Origin: Candidatus Woesearchaeota archaeon
GTDB lineage: Archaea; Nanobdellota; Nanobdellia; SCGC-AAA011-G17; GW2011-AR20
NCBI GenBank assembly: GCA_018302915.1
Contig: JAGVZB010000031.1
Coordinates: forward strand, 1-5,648
Direction: 5' to 3'
Length of the DNA: 5,648 bases
The position numbers and the translations under genes are program-made. This document shows, one piece after another, positions 1 through 5,240 of this stretch. Positions within the stretch are counted from its first letter, which is position 1; each line of letters starts with the position of its first letter. The notes beneath the pieces were generated by a model. The model was given only the letters and a program-made list of their open reading frames with translations. It did not search any database and had not been told where the DNA came from.

Positions 1-58
1 ATTAATTGACTAAATAATTATTTATAAATCTTACTATTCTGTAACCATTTAAAAGTTA
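1..58 (-). promoter_or_regulatory. TATA-like promoter for a minus-strand gene beyond the left edge
   Basis: After the stop codon of the DUF655 gene, the minus strand carries the box TTTATAAA at 28-21 in a very A/T-rich context. The same octamer lies upstream of L21e and aIF2 gamma in this window, with its centre 25-27 bases before the start codon. By that spacing, a minus-strand start codon should lie within a few bases to the left of position 1. The octamer is its own reverse complement, so direction comes only from context; no plus-strand ORF follows it. A short minus-strand run (CTTTT at 55-51) might help terminate the upstream transcript, but that is weak. Confidence 0.45.
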
Positions 59-622
59 TTAATTCTCAACGAATACTTTATACTTGTCTTCTCCTTTCAA
101 TTCAGATATTATCCTTCTTATAACAATTTTTTCTGGATCTGGAAGCAACTTTACTCTTTTCCTTATATCCTCAAAATTCTCGAAAAATTTTTCCTGTCTT
201 TGCTCAAGCAACTCCATCATATGCTTCTTTCCTATTCCCGGCAGTAGTTCAATCTGATGCCTTCTCATGTTGATTGGCCCTGCCTTGTTGAAGAATTCTA
301 TAAATCTGGGTTCATGTTTCTTGATCAATTCCTTTACAACATGATCCAGCTCGCTCCTGGCTGTATGTGTTAATTTTTCATAATTTATCTTTCCATAAAT
401 ATGATGTATCTTTTCCCTTTTCCCCTCTCCTGTATAAACCTCTTCCAAGGGTTGCAAAAAAACATCTTTCTTCGGAACTAACTCTAAAAGAATGAAATGG
501 TCTTTACCTATGGCTTGGGCTATTGGCGTCTTTATATGTGCCGGTCTCGCATCGAATGGATGTCCATTTGGCAAAAAGTCTAGCACTATGGCATACTCTT
601 CCTTTACACTCTTCCTTAACAT
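59..622 (-). CDS. DUF655 family protein (archaeal predicted RNA-binding protein, COG1491-like)
   Basis: This is a 187-residue protein of the archaeal DUF655 family, a predicted nucleic-acid-binding protein of unproven function that is typically encoded next to rpoF and L21e, as here. The N-terminal part has the family-like stretch PNGHPFDARPAH, followed by a beta-rich region that fits an OB-like fold. A helix-hairpin-helix motif (IELLPGIGKKHMMELL) lies at about residues 124-139 and is the usual non-specific nucleic-acid contact. The C-terminal tail is charged. An in-frame TTG at 634 would add four residues, but the GGAG at 632-629 sits 6 bases before the ATG at 622 and would lie inside the longer ORF, so the ATG is preferred. 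It starts 17 bases after the rpoF stop, so co-transcription is likely. The rRNA dimethyltransferase gene ksgA often follows this gene in archaea; here only a new promoter-like box follows before the window ends. Confidence 0.88.
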   Translation of the reverse strand: MLRKSVKEEYAIVLDFLPNGHPFDARPAHIKTPIAQAIGKDHFILLELVPKKDVFLQPLEEVYTGEGKREKIHHIYGKINYEKLTHTARSELDHVVKELIKKHEPRFIEFFNKAGPINMRRHQIELLPGIGKKHMMELLEQRQEKFFENFEDIRKRVKLLPDPEKIVIRRIISELKGEDKYKVFVEN

Positions 623-628
623 ATTTTT

Positions 629-632
629 CTCC
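629..632 (-). promoter_or_regulatory. Shine-Dalgarno site (GGAG) of the DUF655 gene
   Basis: GGAG on the minus strand is followed by the six bases AAAAAT and then ATG at 622-620. This is good archaeal SD spacing. It decides the start against the in-frame TTG at 634-632, whose third base is itself the first G of the SD site. Confidence 0.7.
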
Positions 633-639
633 AATAGTT

Positions 640-972
640 TTAAACATTTTTTATCGTTTCTACTATTTTGCTTAAATCCTCTTGTTTTAGCGTTAAATTC
701 TCGCCGCTTAATACTGACTTTAGGCTGTCAATATCCTTGGGTAATATATCTATTATCTTATTTATATGTTTATCCTTTAACCTCAAAATTCCCAGCTTCT
801 CCAGATTTTTCTTCAGTTCCTTGTTGTCTTTCTTTGCAAATCTGTTGATGTATTCATAGGTCTTTATCCCTCTGGGATTAAGTGTTTCATCTCTTTTTTT
901 TATCTTGTCAAGCTTTTCCCTTAAATCCTGCATGCTCAATGAATTTTCATTTATTATTTCTAAGTTTGCCAT
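640..972 (-). CDS. rpoF: DNA-directed RNA polymerase subunit Rpo4 (RpoF, Rpb4-like)
   Basis: This 110-residue protein matches archaeal RNA polymerase subunit F, the homologue of eukaryotic Rpb4. With Rpo7 (RpoE) it forms the polymerase stalk that aids open-complex formation, RNA binding and termination. The N-terminal part (about 1-50) fits the tether region that contacts Rpo7. The C-terminal HRDC-like helical part carries the family hallmark around residues 75-103, DILPKDIDSLKSVLSGEN followed by a helix of the type LKQEDLSKIVETI. Length is normal for archaea. Its ATG lies 3 bases after the L21e stop and a GAGGA SD site lies within the end of L21e, so the two are probably translationally coupled. 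The order L21e-rpoF-DUF655 is a conserved archaeal arrangement. Its partner gene rpoE is not in this window. Confidence 0.93.
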   Translation of the reverse strand: MANLEIINENSLSMQDLREKLDKIKKRDETLNPRGIKTYEYINRFAKKDNKELKKNLEKLGILRLKDKHINKIIDILPKDIDSLKSVLSGENLTLKQEDLSKIVETIKNV

Positions 973-975
973 TTT

Positions 976-1266
976 TTATATCCTCTTCAGATGGACAGGA
1001 TGAACTATCAGCATTTTTTCCTTTTTTCCATCCTTGATCATTACCTCATAGCACTCTCCTTTTTTTCCTTTGATTACTCCTGCCTTGTTATGGAACCTGG
1101 GATGATACATGCCATTCTGGTAGGCAGGCTCTGCTATCAACCTTACTACATCATCTTCCCTGAATGTCTGAAAATACCTGCTTAGGCTGATTTTGCCCTT
1201 TCTCCTGACATTCTTGCTTAATTTGCTTCTTGTCTTCCTTCTGGCACTGCCTATTCTCTTTGTCAT
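976..1266 (-). CDS. rpl21e: 50S ribosomal protein L21e
   Basis: This 96-residue, very basic protein is archaeal/eukaryotic large-subunit protein L21e, which has no bacterial counterpart. The N-terminal tail (about 1-30) is rich in Arg/Lys (KRIGSARRKTRSKL) and would thread into rRNA. The SH3-like barrel follows, with the diagnostic segment at about 38-70: DDVVRLIAEPAYQNGMYHPR then FHNKAGVIKGKKG. It ends with the typical HPVHLK. An in-frame TTG at 1272 would add two residues, but the TATA box TTTATAAA at 1296-1289 is centred about 26 bases before the ATG at 1266. Transcription should therefore start at or next to this ATG and exclude the TTG. No SD is visible, in keeping with a leaderless message. 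It heads the operon with rpoF and DUF655. Confidence 0.95.
   Translation of the reverse strand: MTKRIGSARRKTRSKLSKNVRRKGKISLSRYFQTFREDDVVRLIAEPAYQNGMYHPRFHNKAGVIKGKKGECYEVMIKDGKKEKMLIVHPVHLKRI
981..985 (-). promoter_or_regulatory. Shine-Dalgarno site (GAGGA) of rpoF inside the L21e 3' end
   Basis: GAGGA on the minus strand lies in the last codons of L21e, 8 bases before the rpoF ATG at 972. It supports internal initiation in a polycistronic message. Confidence 0.65.
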
Positions 1267-1288
1267 AATCAAGAACCGTAGAATTTTA

Positions 1289-1296
1289 TTTATAAA
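1289..1296 (-). promoter_or_regulatory. TATA box of the L21e-rpoF-DUF655 operon
   Basis: TTTATAAA lies within AGTTTTATAAATAAAATTC on the minus strand. It is preceded by the purine-rich AGAAAG, a possible BRE, and is centred about 26 bases upstream of the L21e ATG. It begins 5 bases past the TAG stop of the upstream gene (1304-1302). The spacing predicts a leaderless transcript. Confidence 0.65.
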
Positions 1297-1301
1297 ACTT
1301 T

Positions 1302-1595
1302 CTAACCTGATTCATTCTCTAATTTTTTCAAAGTTTCATTCAAAGCATAAAAGAGATTGTAATCAATGACCTCGGAGTGATATATGTTTCCATTCATGTT
1401 AAGCTTGCCTATGATCTCATGTTCGTTATTATGGATTTTTTTAAGATGAAGGCTTAACCTTTCAAACCCGGAATTTCTGTCCTGAAATTTCTTTACAAAG
1501 TTTCCTACTATTTTTTTGATAACAATCAACTTATCTTTCTCAACATCCTTGAAGTCAACAAGTTCAATGCTACTTCCTAACTCAATCACTTCCAT
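1302..1595 (-). CDS. Small protein with an HPF/RaiA-like (ribosome hibernation factor) pattern
   Basis: This is a 97-residue protein that I cannot assign to a named archaeal family. Its predicted order is beta (about 3-13, VIELGSSIELV), long helix (20-39, ending VGNFVKKFQ), beta (44-53, FERLSLHLKK), beta (58-67), beta (70-77, NIYHSEVID), and helix (79-95, NLFYALNETLKKLENE). That beta-alpha-beta-beta-beta-alpha order, the length, and the final 'short strand, aromatic, Ala, helix ending KLE' pattern resemble HPF/RaiA (sigma-54 modulation/S30AE), which block the decoding site of idle ribosomes. A related alternative is the PHA-granule-associated family of similar fold. The assignment is inference from pattern only. 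It stands alone between an acidic microprotein and the L21e operon with its own TATA-like box, has no SD, and sits among translation genes. That it is a real gene is likely; the function is uncertain. Confidence 0.75.
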   Translation of the reverse strand: MEVIELGSSIELVDFKDVEKDKLIVIKKIVGNFVKKFQDRNSGFERLSLHLKKIHNNEHEIIGKLNMNGNIYHSEVIDYNLFYALNETLKKLENESG

Positions 1596-1619
1596 GGTAA
1601 AAATAAAGGAATTTTAAGA

Positions 1620-1627
1620 AATAAAAA
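1620..1627 (-). promoter_or_regulatory. TATA-like element of the HPF-like gene
   Basis: TTTTTATT on the minus strand is centred about 28 bases before the ATG at 1595 and is preceded by AGAAACC, a possible BRE. A similar AAAACC precedes the infB box. It is a weaker match than the TTTATAAA boxes. No SD sequence precedes the ATG. Confidence 0.45.
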
Positions 1628-1649
1628 GGTTTCTATTTAAAATTTAAAA

Positions 1650-1667
1650 GAAGAGTAATTACTCTTC
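1650..1667 (-). terminator. 18-bp perfect palindrome over the stop codon of the acidic ORF, possible terminator
   Basis: The sequence GAAGAGTAATTACTCTTC reads the same on both strands with no mismatch. As RNA it can fold into a 7-bp stem with a 4-base loop. The TAA stop codon of the acidic ORF (1661-1659) is in its centre. On the minus strand it is followed by TTTTAAATTTTAAATAG and then by TTTTT at 1627-1623, T-rich sequence of the sort that ends archaeal transcription. Alternatively it could bind a dimeric protein, or arise by chance next to the GAA/GAG codon run. Confidence 0.4.
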
Positions 1668-1796
1668 ATCATCATCTTCCTCATCATCATCTTTCTTGTC
1701 ATCATCCTTATCATTCCAGTCATCACTTTTATCAAAATCCTCATCTTCTTCATCCTTGTTTTTGGACTTAGCTAAAAACTTAAACTCTTCTTGCAT
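1659..1796 (-). CDS. Extremely acidic microprotein (45 aa, or 50 aa from an upstream ATG)
   Basis: I do not recognise this protein. From the ATG at 1796 it has 45 residues, of which 16 are Asp and 9 are Glu against 8 Lys, giving a net charge near -17. The N-terminus (MQEEFKFLAKSK) could form a short amphipathic helix. The rest is a low-complexity Asp/Glu/Lys tail with one Trp (about residue 27), ending in DDDEEDDDEE, so it is probably disordered. An in-frame ATG at 1811 gives 50 residues (MGVNN prefix). GGGGGT at 1809-1804 lies 7 bases before the inner ATG and could pair with the anti-SD with one wobble, so I prefer 1796. A TATA-like box lies upstream and a palindrome sits at the stop. It lies between aIF2 gamma and the HPF-like gene. 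A role as a chaperone for basic proteins or a nucleic-acid mimic is only speculation. Confidence 0.55.
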   Translation of the reverse strand: MQEEFKFLAKSKNKDEEDEDFDKSDDWNDKDDDKKDDDEEDDDEE

Positions 1797-1838
1797 ATTA
1801 TTTACCCCCATTTGTTTTTCTGTGAGATAAATAATCTA

Positions 1839-1846
1839 TATTTAAA
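1839..1846 (-). promoter_or_regulatory. TATA-like element of the acidic microprotein gene
   Basis: TTTAAATA within AAGATTTAAATATAG on the minus strand lies 18 bases past the end of aIF2 gamma. It is centred about 31 bases before the ATG at 1811 and 46 before the ATG at 1796. A start site about 26 bases downstream would give a leader of about 5 or 20 bases. The longer one would contain the GGGGGT SD-like site. Confidence 0.45.
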
Positions 1847-1863
1847 TCTTCCTATTTGTAATT

Positions 1864-3048
1864 TTAAATGATGATTCCTACACCAATCAATCTCCACCTG
1901 TTTCCTAACTTTCTTGAAACGGCAACCCTATCATCATGACTGGCGCATACAGGAATCTTTAACCTGACAGTTATCCCTTTCTTGCTTATATCAACAACTT
2001 CTCCTATAGTTACGGCTGCATTGACATTCAGCACTAAAGATTCATTTTTCTTTATGGGCTCAACAACCAAGTCTTCCCTGGTGCCTACAACCCTTTTCAG
2101 CAGATTCACTTCCAGGCTTAAATCACTAAAAACCTCTGGAGCTTTCCCCTCCATGCTGACAACATTCCCAGTCAGGCTGTCCGATTTCACTATTGAAGGA
2201 TCCAGATCAGTTAATATGGCTATGCTGCCGCCGGGATTGGCCTGTTCAATTTTATCATTCCCCGACATCAAGCCGATGATTTCAGATTTGATATTCACAT
2301 ATTTATCATTAATCTTAAGGCCTGGGTTTATTTCAATCTTATCTTTTAGTTTAAATATCCCCTGCTTAACAGCCCCTCCTAAGACACCCCCCATAATATT
2401 TTTAACATCGCTCCCTGGCTTGTTCACATCAAAGCTTCTTGCAACATAAAACAATGAATTCTTGCTTACATCTCTCTTCGGTGTCTTTATATTATCTTCA
2501 ATTGCTTCTATCAAAAAATTTATATTAATGCCATGCTGGGCGCTTATGGGAATTATTGGGGCATTCTCAGCAACAGTGCCCTTTACAAACTCTTTTATTT
2601 GCTTGTAATTCTTTAACGATTGCTCCTTGCTTACCAGATCAACTTTGTTTTGGACTATTACTATCTGGTTGATGCCGATTATTTCCAGAGCCATAAGATG
2701 CTCCTTTGTCTGCGGCTGTGGACATTCTTCATTTGCAGCTATCAACAACAAGGCACCATCCATTATTGCAGCTCCTGACAGCATGGTAGCCATTAATGTC
2801 TCATGCCCCGGAGCATCAACGATTGAGATAATCCTTGTCATCTTGGCATCTTTGATTTTCTTGTTTGTATATCCTTCTTTGGTCTTGTAAACAGAAAAAT
2901 TAGCATATCCCAACCTTATTGTAATCCCCCTCTTTAATTCTTCAGAATGCGTGTCTGTCCATTTCCCTGTAAGCTGCTCTGTCAGGGTTGTTTTGCCATG
3001 GTCTACATGTCCTACAATGCCTAGGTTGATTTCTGGTTGATTACTCAT
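1864..3048 (-). CDS. eif2g: Translation initiation factor aIF2 subunit gamma
   Basis: This 394-residue protein is the GTPase core of aIF2, which carries initiator Met-tRNA to the small ribosomal subunit. G1 is GHVDHGKT (residues 13-20), switch I is SEELKRGITIRLGYA (35-49, Thr43), G3 is DAPGH (78-82), G4 is NKVD (134-137) and G5 begins SAQ (169-171). Beta-barrel domains II and III follow (about 200-394), with family-typical LTGNVV, LKRVVGTREDL, and the ending NRWRLIGVGIII. Archaeal members usually have a four-Cys zinc knuckle between switch I and G3. Here residues 50-73 contain no Cys and the insert is shorter, which helps explain a length below the usual 410 or so. The genes for aIF2 alpha and beta are not in the window. 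It follows S6e by 30 bases but has its own TATA box and no SD, so it can probably be transcribed independently as a leaderless message. Confidence 0.97.
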   Translation of the reverse strand: MSNQPEINLGIVGHVDHGKTTLTEQLTGKWTDTHSEELKRGITIRLGYANFSVYKTKEGYTNKKIKDAKMTRIISIVDAPGHETLMATMLSGAAIMDGALLLIAANEECPQPQTKEHLMALEIIGINQIVIVQNKVDLVSKEQSLKNYKQIKEFVKGTVAENAPIIPISAQHGININFLIEAIEDNIKTPKRDVSKNSLFYVARSFDVNKPGSDVKNIMGGVLGGAVKQGIFKLKDKIEINPGLKINDKYVNIKSEIIGLMSGNDKIEQANPGGSIAILTDLDPSIVKSDSLTGNVVSMEGKAPEVFSDLSLEVNLLKRVVGTREDLVVEPIKKNESLVLNVNAAVTIGEVVDISKKGITVRLKIPVCASHDDRVAVSRKLGNRWRLIGVGIII

Positions 3049-3069
3049 AAATAGAAAAATAAATCTTAA

Positions 3070-3077
3070 TTTATAAA
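3070..3077 (-). promoter_or_regulatory. TATA box of aIF2 gamma in the S6e-aIF2 gamma gap
   Basis: TTTATAAA within AGTTTTATAAATTAAG starts 1 base after the S6e stop codon and is centred about 25 bases before the aIF2 gamma ATG at 3048. The upstream AGAAATAG could serve as BRE and lies inside the S6e coding end. This placement predicts a leaderless aIF2 gamma message and an internal promoter in an otherwise continuous gene cluster. Confidence 0.6.
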
Positions 3078-3078
3078 A

Positions 3079-3480
3079 CTATTTCTTTTCTTCCTTTGTT
3101 TTTTCCTCTTCTTTCTTTGGGAATATCTCCTCTAATTTTTTATCCCCTTCCTTGATGACATTGATATTGATTTGTTTTACGTCCTGGGCAATAACATTTC
3201 CTCTCAGTGCTTTCCTTTTTCTCATCCCCTTTCTCTTGATCTTGACCCCGGGGCCTTTGCTTAGCAGTAATTTTTTCCTTCCGGTTCCAGGCAGGTCAAA
3301 CCTCATCGGAAATCCGTCCTTGTCACTTCCGCCGGTAATCTCAAATTCATAATTCTTCAATCCGAATGTGTTTCCGGAAACCTTTTCCTTTATTTTTTTG
3401 TTAAGAAAAATCTGGCTCTCCTGATCATTCAGTTCCTTGCTGTATGCCTTTCCTTTGTTGTTTATTACCAGTTTGAACAT
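3079..3480 (-). CDS. rps6e: 30S ribosomal protein S6e
   Basis: This 133-residue protein is the archaeal/eukaryotic small-subunit protein S6e. The family signature ITGGSDKDGFPM lies at about residues 48-59, followed by a basic stretch (KIKRKGMRKRKALRGNVIAQ, about 80-99) that contacts rRNA and a beta strand QININVIK. It has the short archaeal form, lacking the long phosphorylated C-terminal helix of the eukaryotic protein. Instead it ends in a Lys/Glu-rich tail (EEIFPKKEEEKTKEEKK), probably disordered. The ATG comes one base after the infB stop, and the SD site GGGGAG overlaps the last infB codons, so S6e is probably translated from the infB message by coupling. S6e followed by aIF2 gamma is a common archaeal order. 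Confidence 0.96.
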   Translation of the reverse strand: MFKLVINNKGKAYSKELNDQESQIFLNKKIKEKVSGNTFGLKNYEFEITGGSDKDGFPMRFDLPGTGRKKLLLSKGPGVKIKRKGMRKRKALRGNVIAQDVKQININVIKEGDKKLEEIFPKKEEEKTKEEKK

Positions 3481-3481
3481 T

Positions 3482-5194
3482 TTATACTCCCCATAAAGGA
3501 TTTTCTTTTCTCTTGATGTTTATAATTTCCTTCAGCAACTCAACTTCATCTTGGTTTAAAAACTTTTTCATGTCTTTTAATTTCCTGAATTCCTGCTCAT
3601 TTATGTCAGAAATAAACATCTCTCCCTCTATAATCTGCCTTCCCACAGTAACAGAAGGAAAAGAAACAGCAACCTGTTTTCCCTTCTCAGACTCGCTTGT
3701 CCCCTTGCCATCACTCTGGATTGATTTAGCCTCTCCGATTTTGCTTCCATCATTCTTCATGAATTGCATTCCAACCCTTAACTTCCCTGATAATACCTCA
3801 ACGCCGATGACAGCAGGGTTGCTCTGCCTGAATACATAATTTTTTAGGAATAAAAGCTTGCATGGTCTGTTGATTCCCTGCAATTGCTTTAGTTCAATTT
3901 CCTTTATTTTTTCCTCCCTGAATTTTTCAAAGTCTTCTATTATCCTGTAAACTATCTCATTTGTTATAACCTTGATTTCTTTTATATCAACGTTTTTGAC
4001 ATTGAATCCGAGAATAACCCTGTTCAACTCATCCTTTTGTGATTCTGCATCAACTATGTCCTTCTTGTTTATTTCCCCGATGCTTGCCTTGCTTATTTTT
4101 ATCTTTTTTTCCTTCAGCATGAATGTTATAGCTTCTAAACTTCCTATGGAATCAGCCTTGACAATTGCTCCATCCTTGTCGGTTTCAACCATAACTTCTT
4201 TTATTTCATTTTGGATTTCTTTTTTTATTTCATTAAGGTTTTTATTTGCAACTCTTAATGGCATCCCGGAAACAGCATCATTGAAGTCAGGGCCGTATAA
4301 AACAACAGAAGCAGCGGCATCAACATGTTTTACGCTTTTTCCCTGTTCGAATATCCCTCTGATTTTGCTTGTGATTACTTTTGACAATCCCCCGACAAGG
4401 ATTGTGTCATTTACATTCAGGCTTCCATCATACAAGATGACATTTAGCACGCACCCCAGTCCTTTTTGCTCATTTACTTCTAAAACAACTCCTTTGCCCT
4501 GCTCTTCCTTCTGGACTTTTAATTTTTCTTCCAAAAATCTCTGAGCCAGTCCGGAGATAATCATAATTAATTCAGGCACACCTTCATTAGTCAATGCAGA
4601 AACAGGAACAATAGCAACCTGCTTTGTATAATCCTGAACCCTGTCAAATCTCTCGGCATTGAATCCATGCTCATACAGTTTTCCGACGATTTCATATAAT
4701 CTTTGATCCAGCAGATTTTTCACAAATTCTCCCTGTGAATTGATTGTTTCCATCAAGGTTTTATTTGTGCTGCCTCTCCATCCGCTCAGCAGATCTATTT
4801 TATTCAGGGCTAAAATGAATGGCGTCTTGTAATGCTTTAAAATCTCAATGGCTTCTATTGTTTGTGGCTTGAAGCCCTCTCTTATGTCAACAACTAAAAC
4901 AGCAATATCAGCAATATTCCCCCCCCTTTTTCTCAATGAAGTGAAAGAGGCATGCCCTGGGGTGTCTATAAACAATATTCCTGGAAGTGTAATTTCAAAC
5001 TTCAGCTTGATTAACAGATTGCCCGCTAATTTTTTTATGCTTTCCAGAGAGATCTTGCTGCAGGATATTTTTTGTGTTATTCCACCGGCTTCCTGTTTTA
5101 CAATGGAAGTACCCCTGATTCTGTCTAATATAGAGCTCTTTCCATGGTCTACATGTCCTACAAACACGCATGTGGGGCTTCTCAGAGATTTCAT
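3482..5194 (-). CDS. infB: Translation initiation factor IF-2 (aIF5B)
   Basis: This 570-residue protein is the archaeal form of IF2/eIF5B, the GTPase that joins the ribosomal subunits after initiator tRNA is placed. G1 is GHVDHGKS (13-20), switch I contains GGIT (37-40), G3 is DTPGH (77-81), G4 is NKID (131-134) and G5 begins SAL (199-201). The conserved TSLRKRGGNIADIAVLVVDI follows G3. Domain II begins near 233 (KGVVLEVNEQKGLGCVLNVI). Domain III is at about 340-425 (KADSIGSLEA), followed by a charged linker helix and domain IV (about 443-530), and it ends in the typical PLWG. It has no long N-terminal extension as seen in eukaryotic eIF5B. There is no SD before the ATG, and a TATA-like box is centred about 25 bases upstream, so it probably heads an operon with S6e. 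Confidence 0.97.
   Translation of the reverse strand: MKSLRSPTCVFVGHVDHGKSSILDRIRGTSIVKQEAGGITQKISCSKISLESIKKLAGNLLIKLKFEITLPGILFIDTPGHASFTSLRKRGGNIADIAVLVVDIREGFKPQTIEAIEILKHYKTPFILALNKIDLLSGWRGSTNKTLMETINSQGEFVKNLLDQRLYEIVGKLYEHGFNAERFDRVQDYTKQVAIVPVSALTNEGVPELIMIISGLAQRFLEEKLKVQKEEQGKGVVLEVNEQKGLGCVLNVILYDGSLNVNDTILVGGLSKVITSKIRGIFEQGKSVKHVDAAASVVLYGPDFNDAVSGMPLRVANKNLNEIKKEIQNEIKEVMVETDKDGAIVKADSIGSLEAITFMLKEKKIKISKASIGEINKKDIVDAESQKDELNRVILGFNVKNVDIKEIKVITNEIVYRIIEDFEKFREEKIKEIELKQLQGINRPCKLLFLKNYVFRQSNPAVIGVEVLSGKLRVGMQFMKNDGSKIGEAKSIQSDGKGTSESEKGKQVAVSFPSVTVGRQIIEGEMFISDINEQEFRKLKDMKKFLNQDEVELLKEIINIKRKENPLWGV
3487..3492 (-). promoter_or_regulatory. Shine-Dalgarno site (GGGGAG) of S6e inside the infB 3' end
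   Basis: GGGGAG on the minus strand overlaps the last Trp-Gly-Val codons of infB and is followed by TATAAA (6 bases) and the S6e ATG at 3480. The TATAAA here is too close to the start to be a TATA box and simply includes the infB stop codon. Confidence 0.65.
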
Positions 5195-5215
5195 AAAATA
5201 AGAGAATAAACTAAA

Positions 5216-5223
5216 CTTTTAAA
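5216..5223 (-). promoter_or_regulatory. TATA-like box of the infB-S6e operon
   Basis: TTTAAAAG within AAAACCTTTAAAAGTTTAG on the minus strand is centred about 25 bases before the infB ATG. The AAAACC just upstream is a possible BRE. It lies in the 46-base gap after the 114-residue gene. No SD is visible before infB, again pointing to a leaderless message. Confidence 0.55.
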
Positions 5224-5240
5224 GGTTTTTATGAACAAAA

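Noticed and set aside
492..848. Plus-strand open frame spanning the DUF655-rpoF junction
   Set aside because: It is antisense to two recognised genes with conserved motifs, and its translation has no family features; it is a shadow of the minus-strand coding.
1662..1758. Repeated TCATCATC-type units on the plus strand as a tandem repeat or CRISPR-like array
   Set aside because: They are runs of GAT/GAA/GAG codons of the acidic ORF read on the opposite strand, with no regular repeat-spacer structure.
1596..1863. Search of the largest intergenic gap for a tRNA or structured RNA
   Set aside because: No cloverleaf or conserved stem set was visible; the gap is accounted for by the acidic ORF, two TATA-like elements and the palindrome.
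1982..2449. Plus-strand open frame of 155 codons opposite aIF2 gamma
   Set aside because: It is antisense to conserved aIF2 gamma barrel domains and has the Ser/Thr/Leu-rich composition typical of a reverse-strand shadow.
3481..3486. TATAAA just upstream of the S6e ATG as a TATA box
   Set aside because: It is only six bases or fewer from the start codon and overlaps the infB stop codon; the GGGGAG SD next to it explains initiation better.
3972..4544. Long plus-strand open frame of 190 codons opposite infB
   Set aside because: It lies entirely antisense to well-conserved aIF5B domains II-III, its translation is Ser/Phe/Leu-rich low-information sequence, and no promoter or SD supports it.
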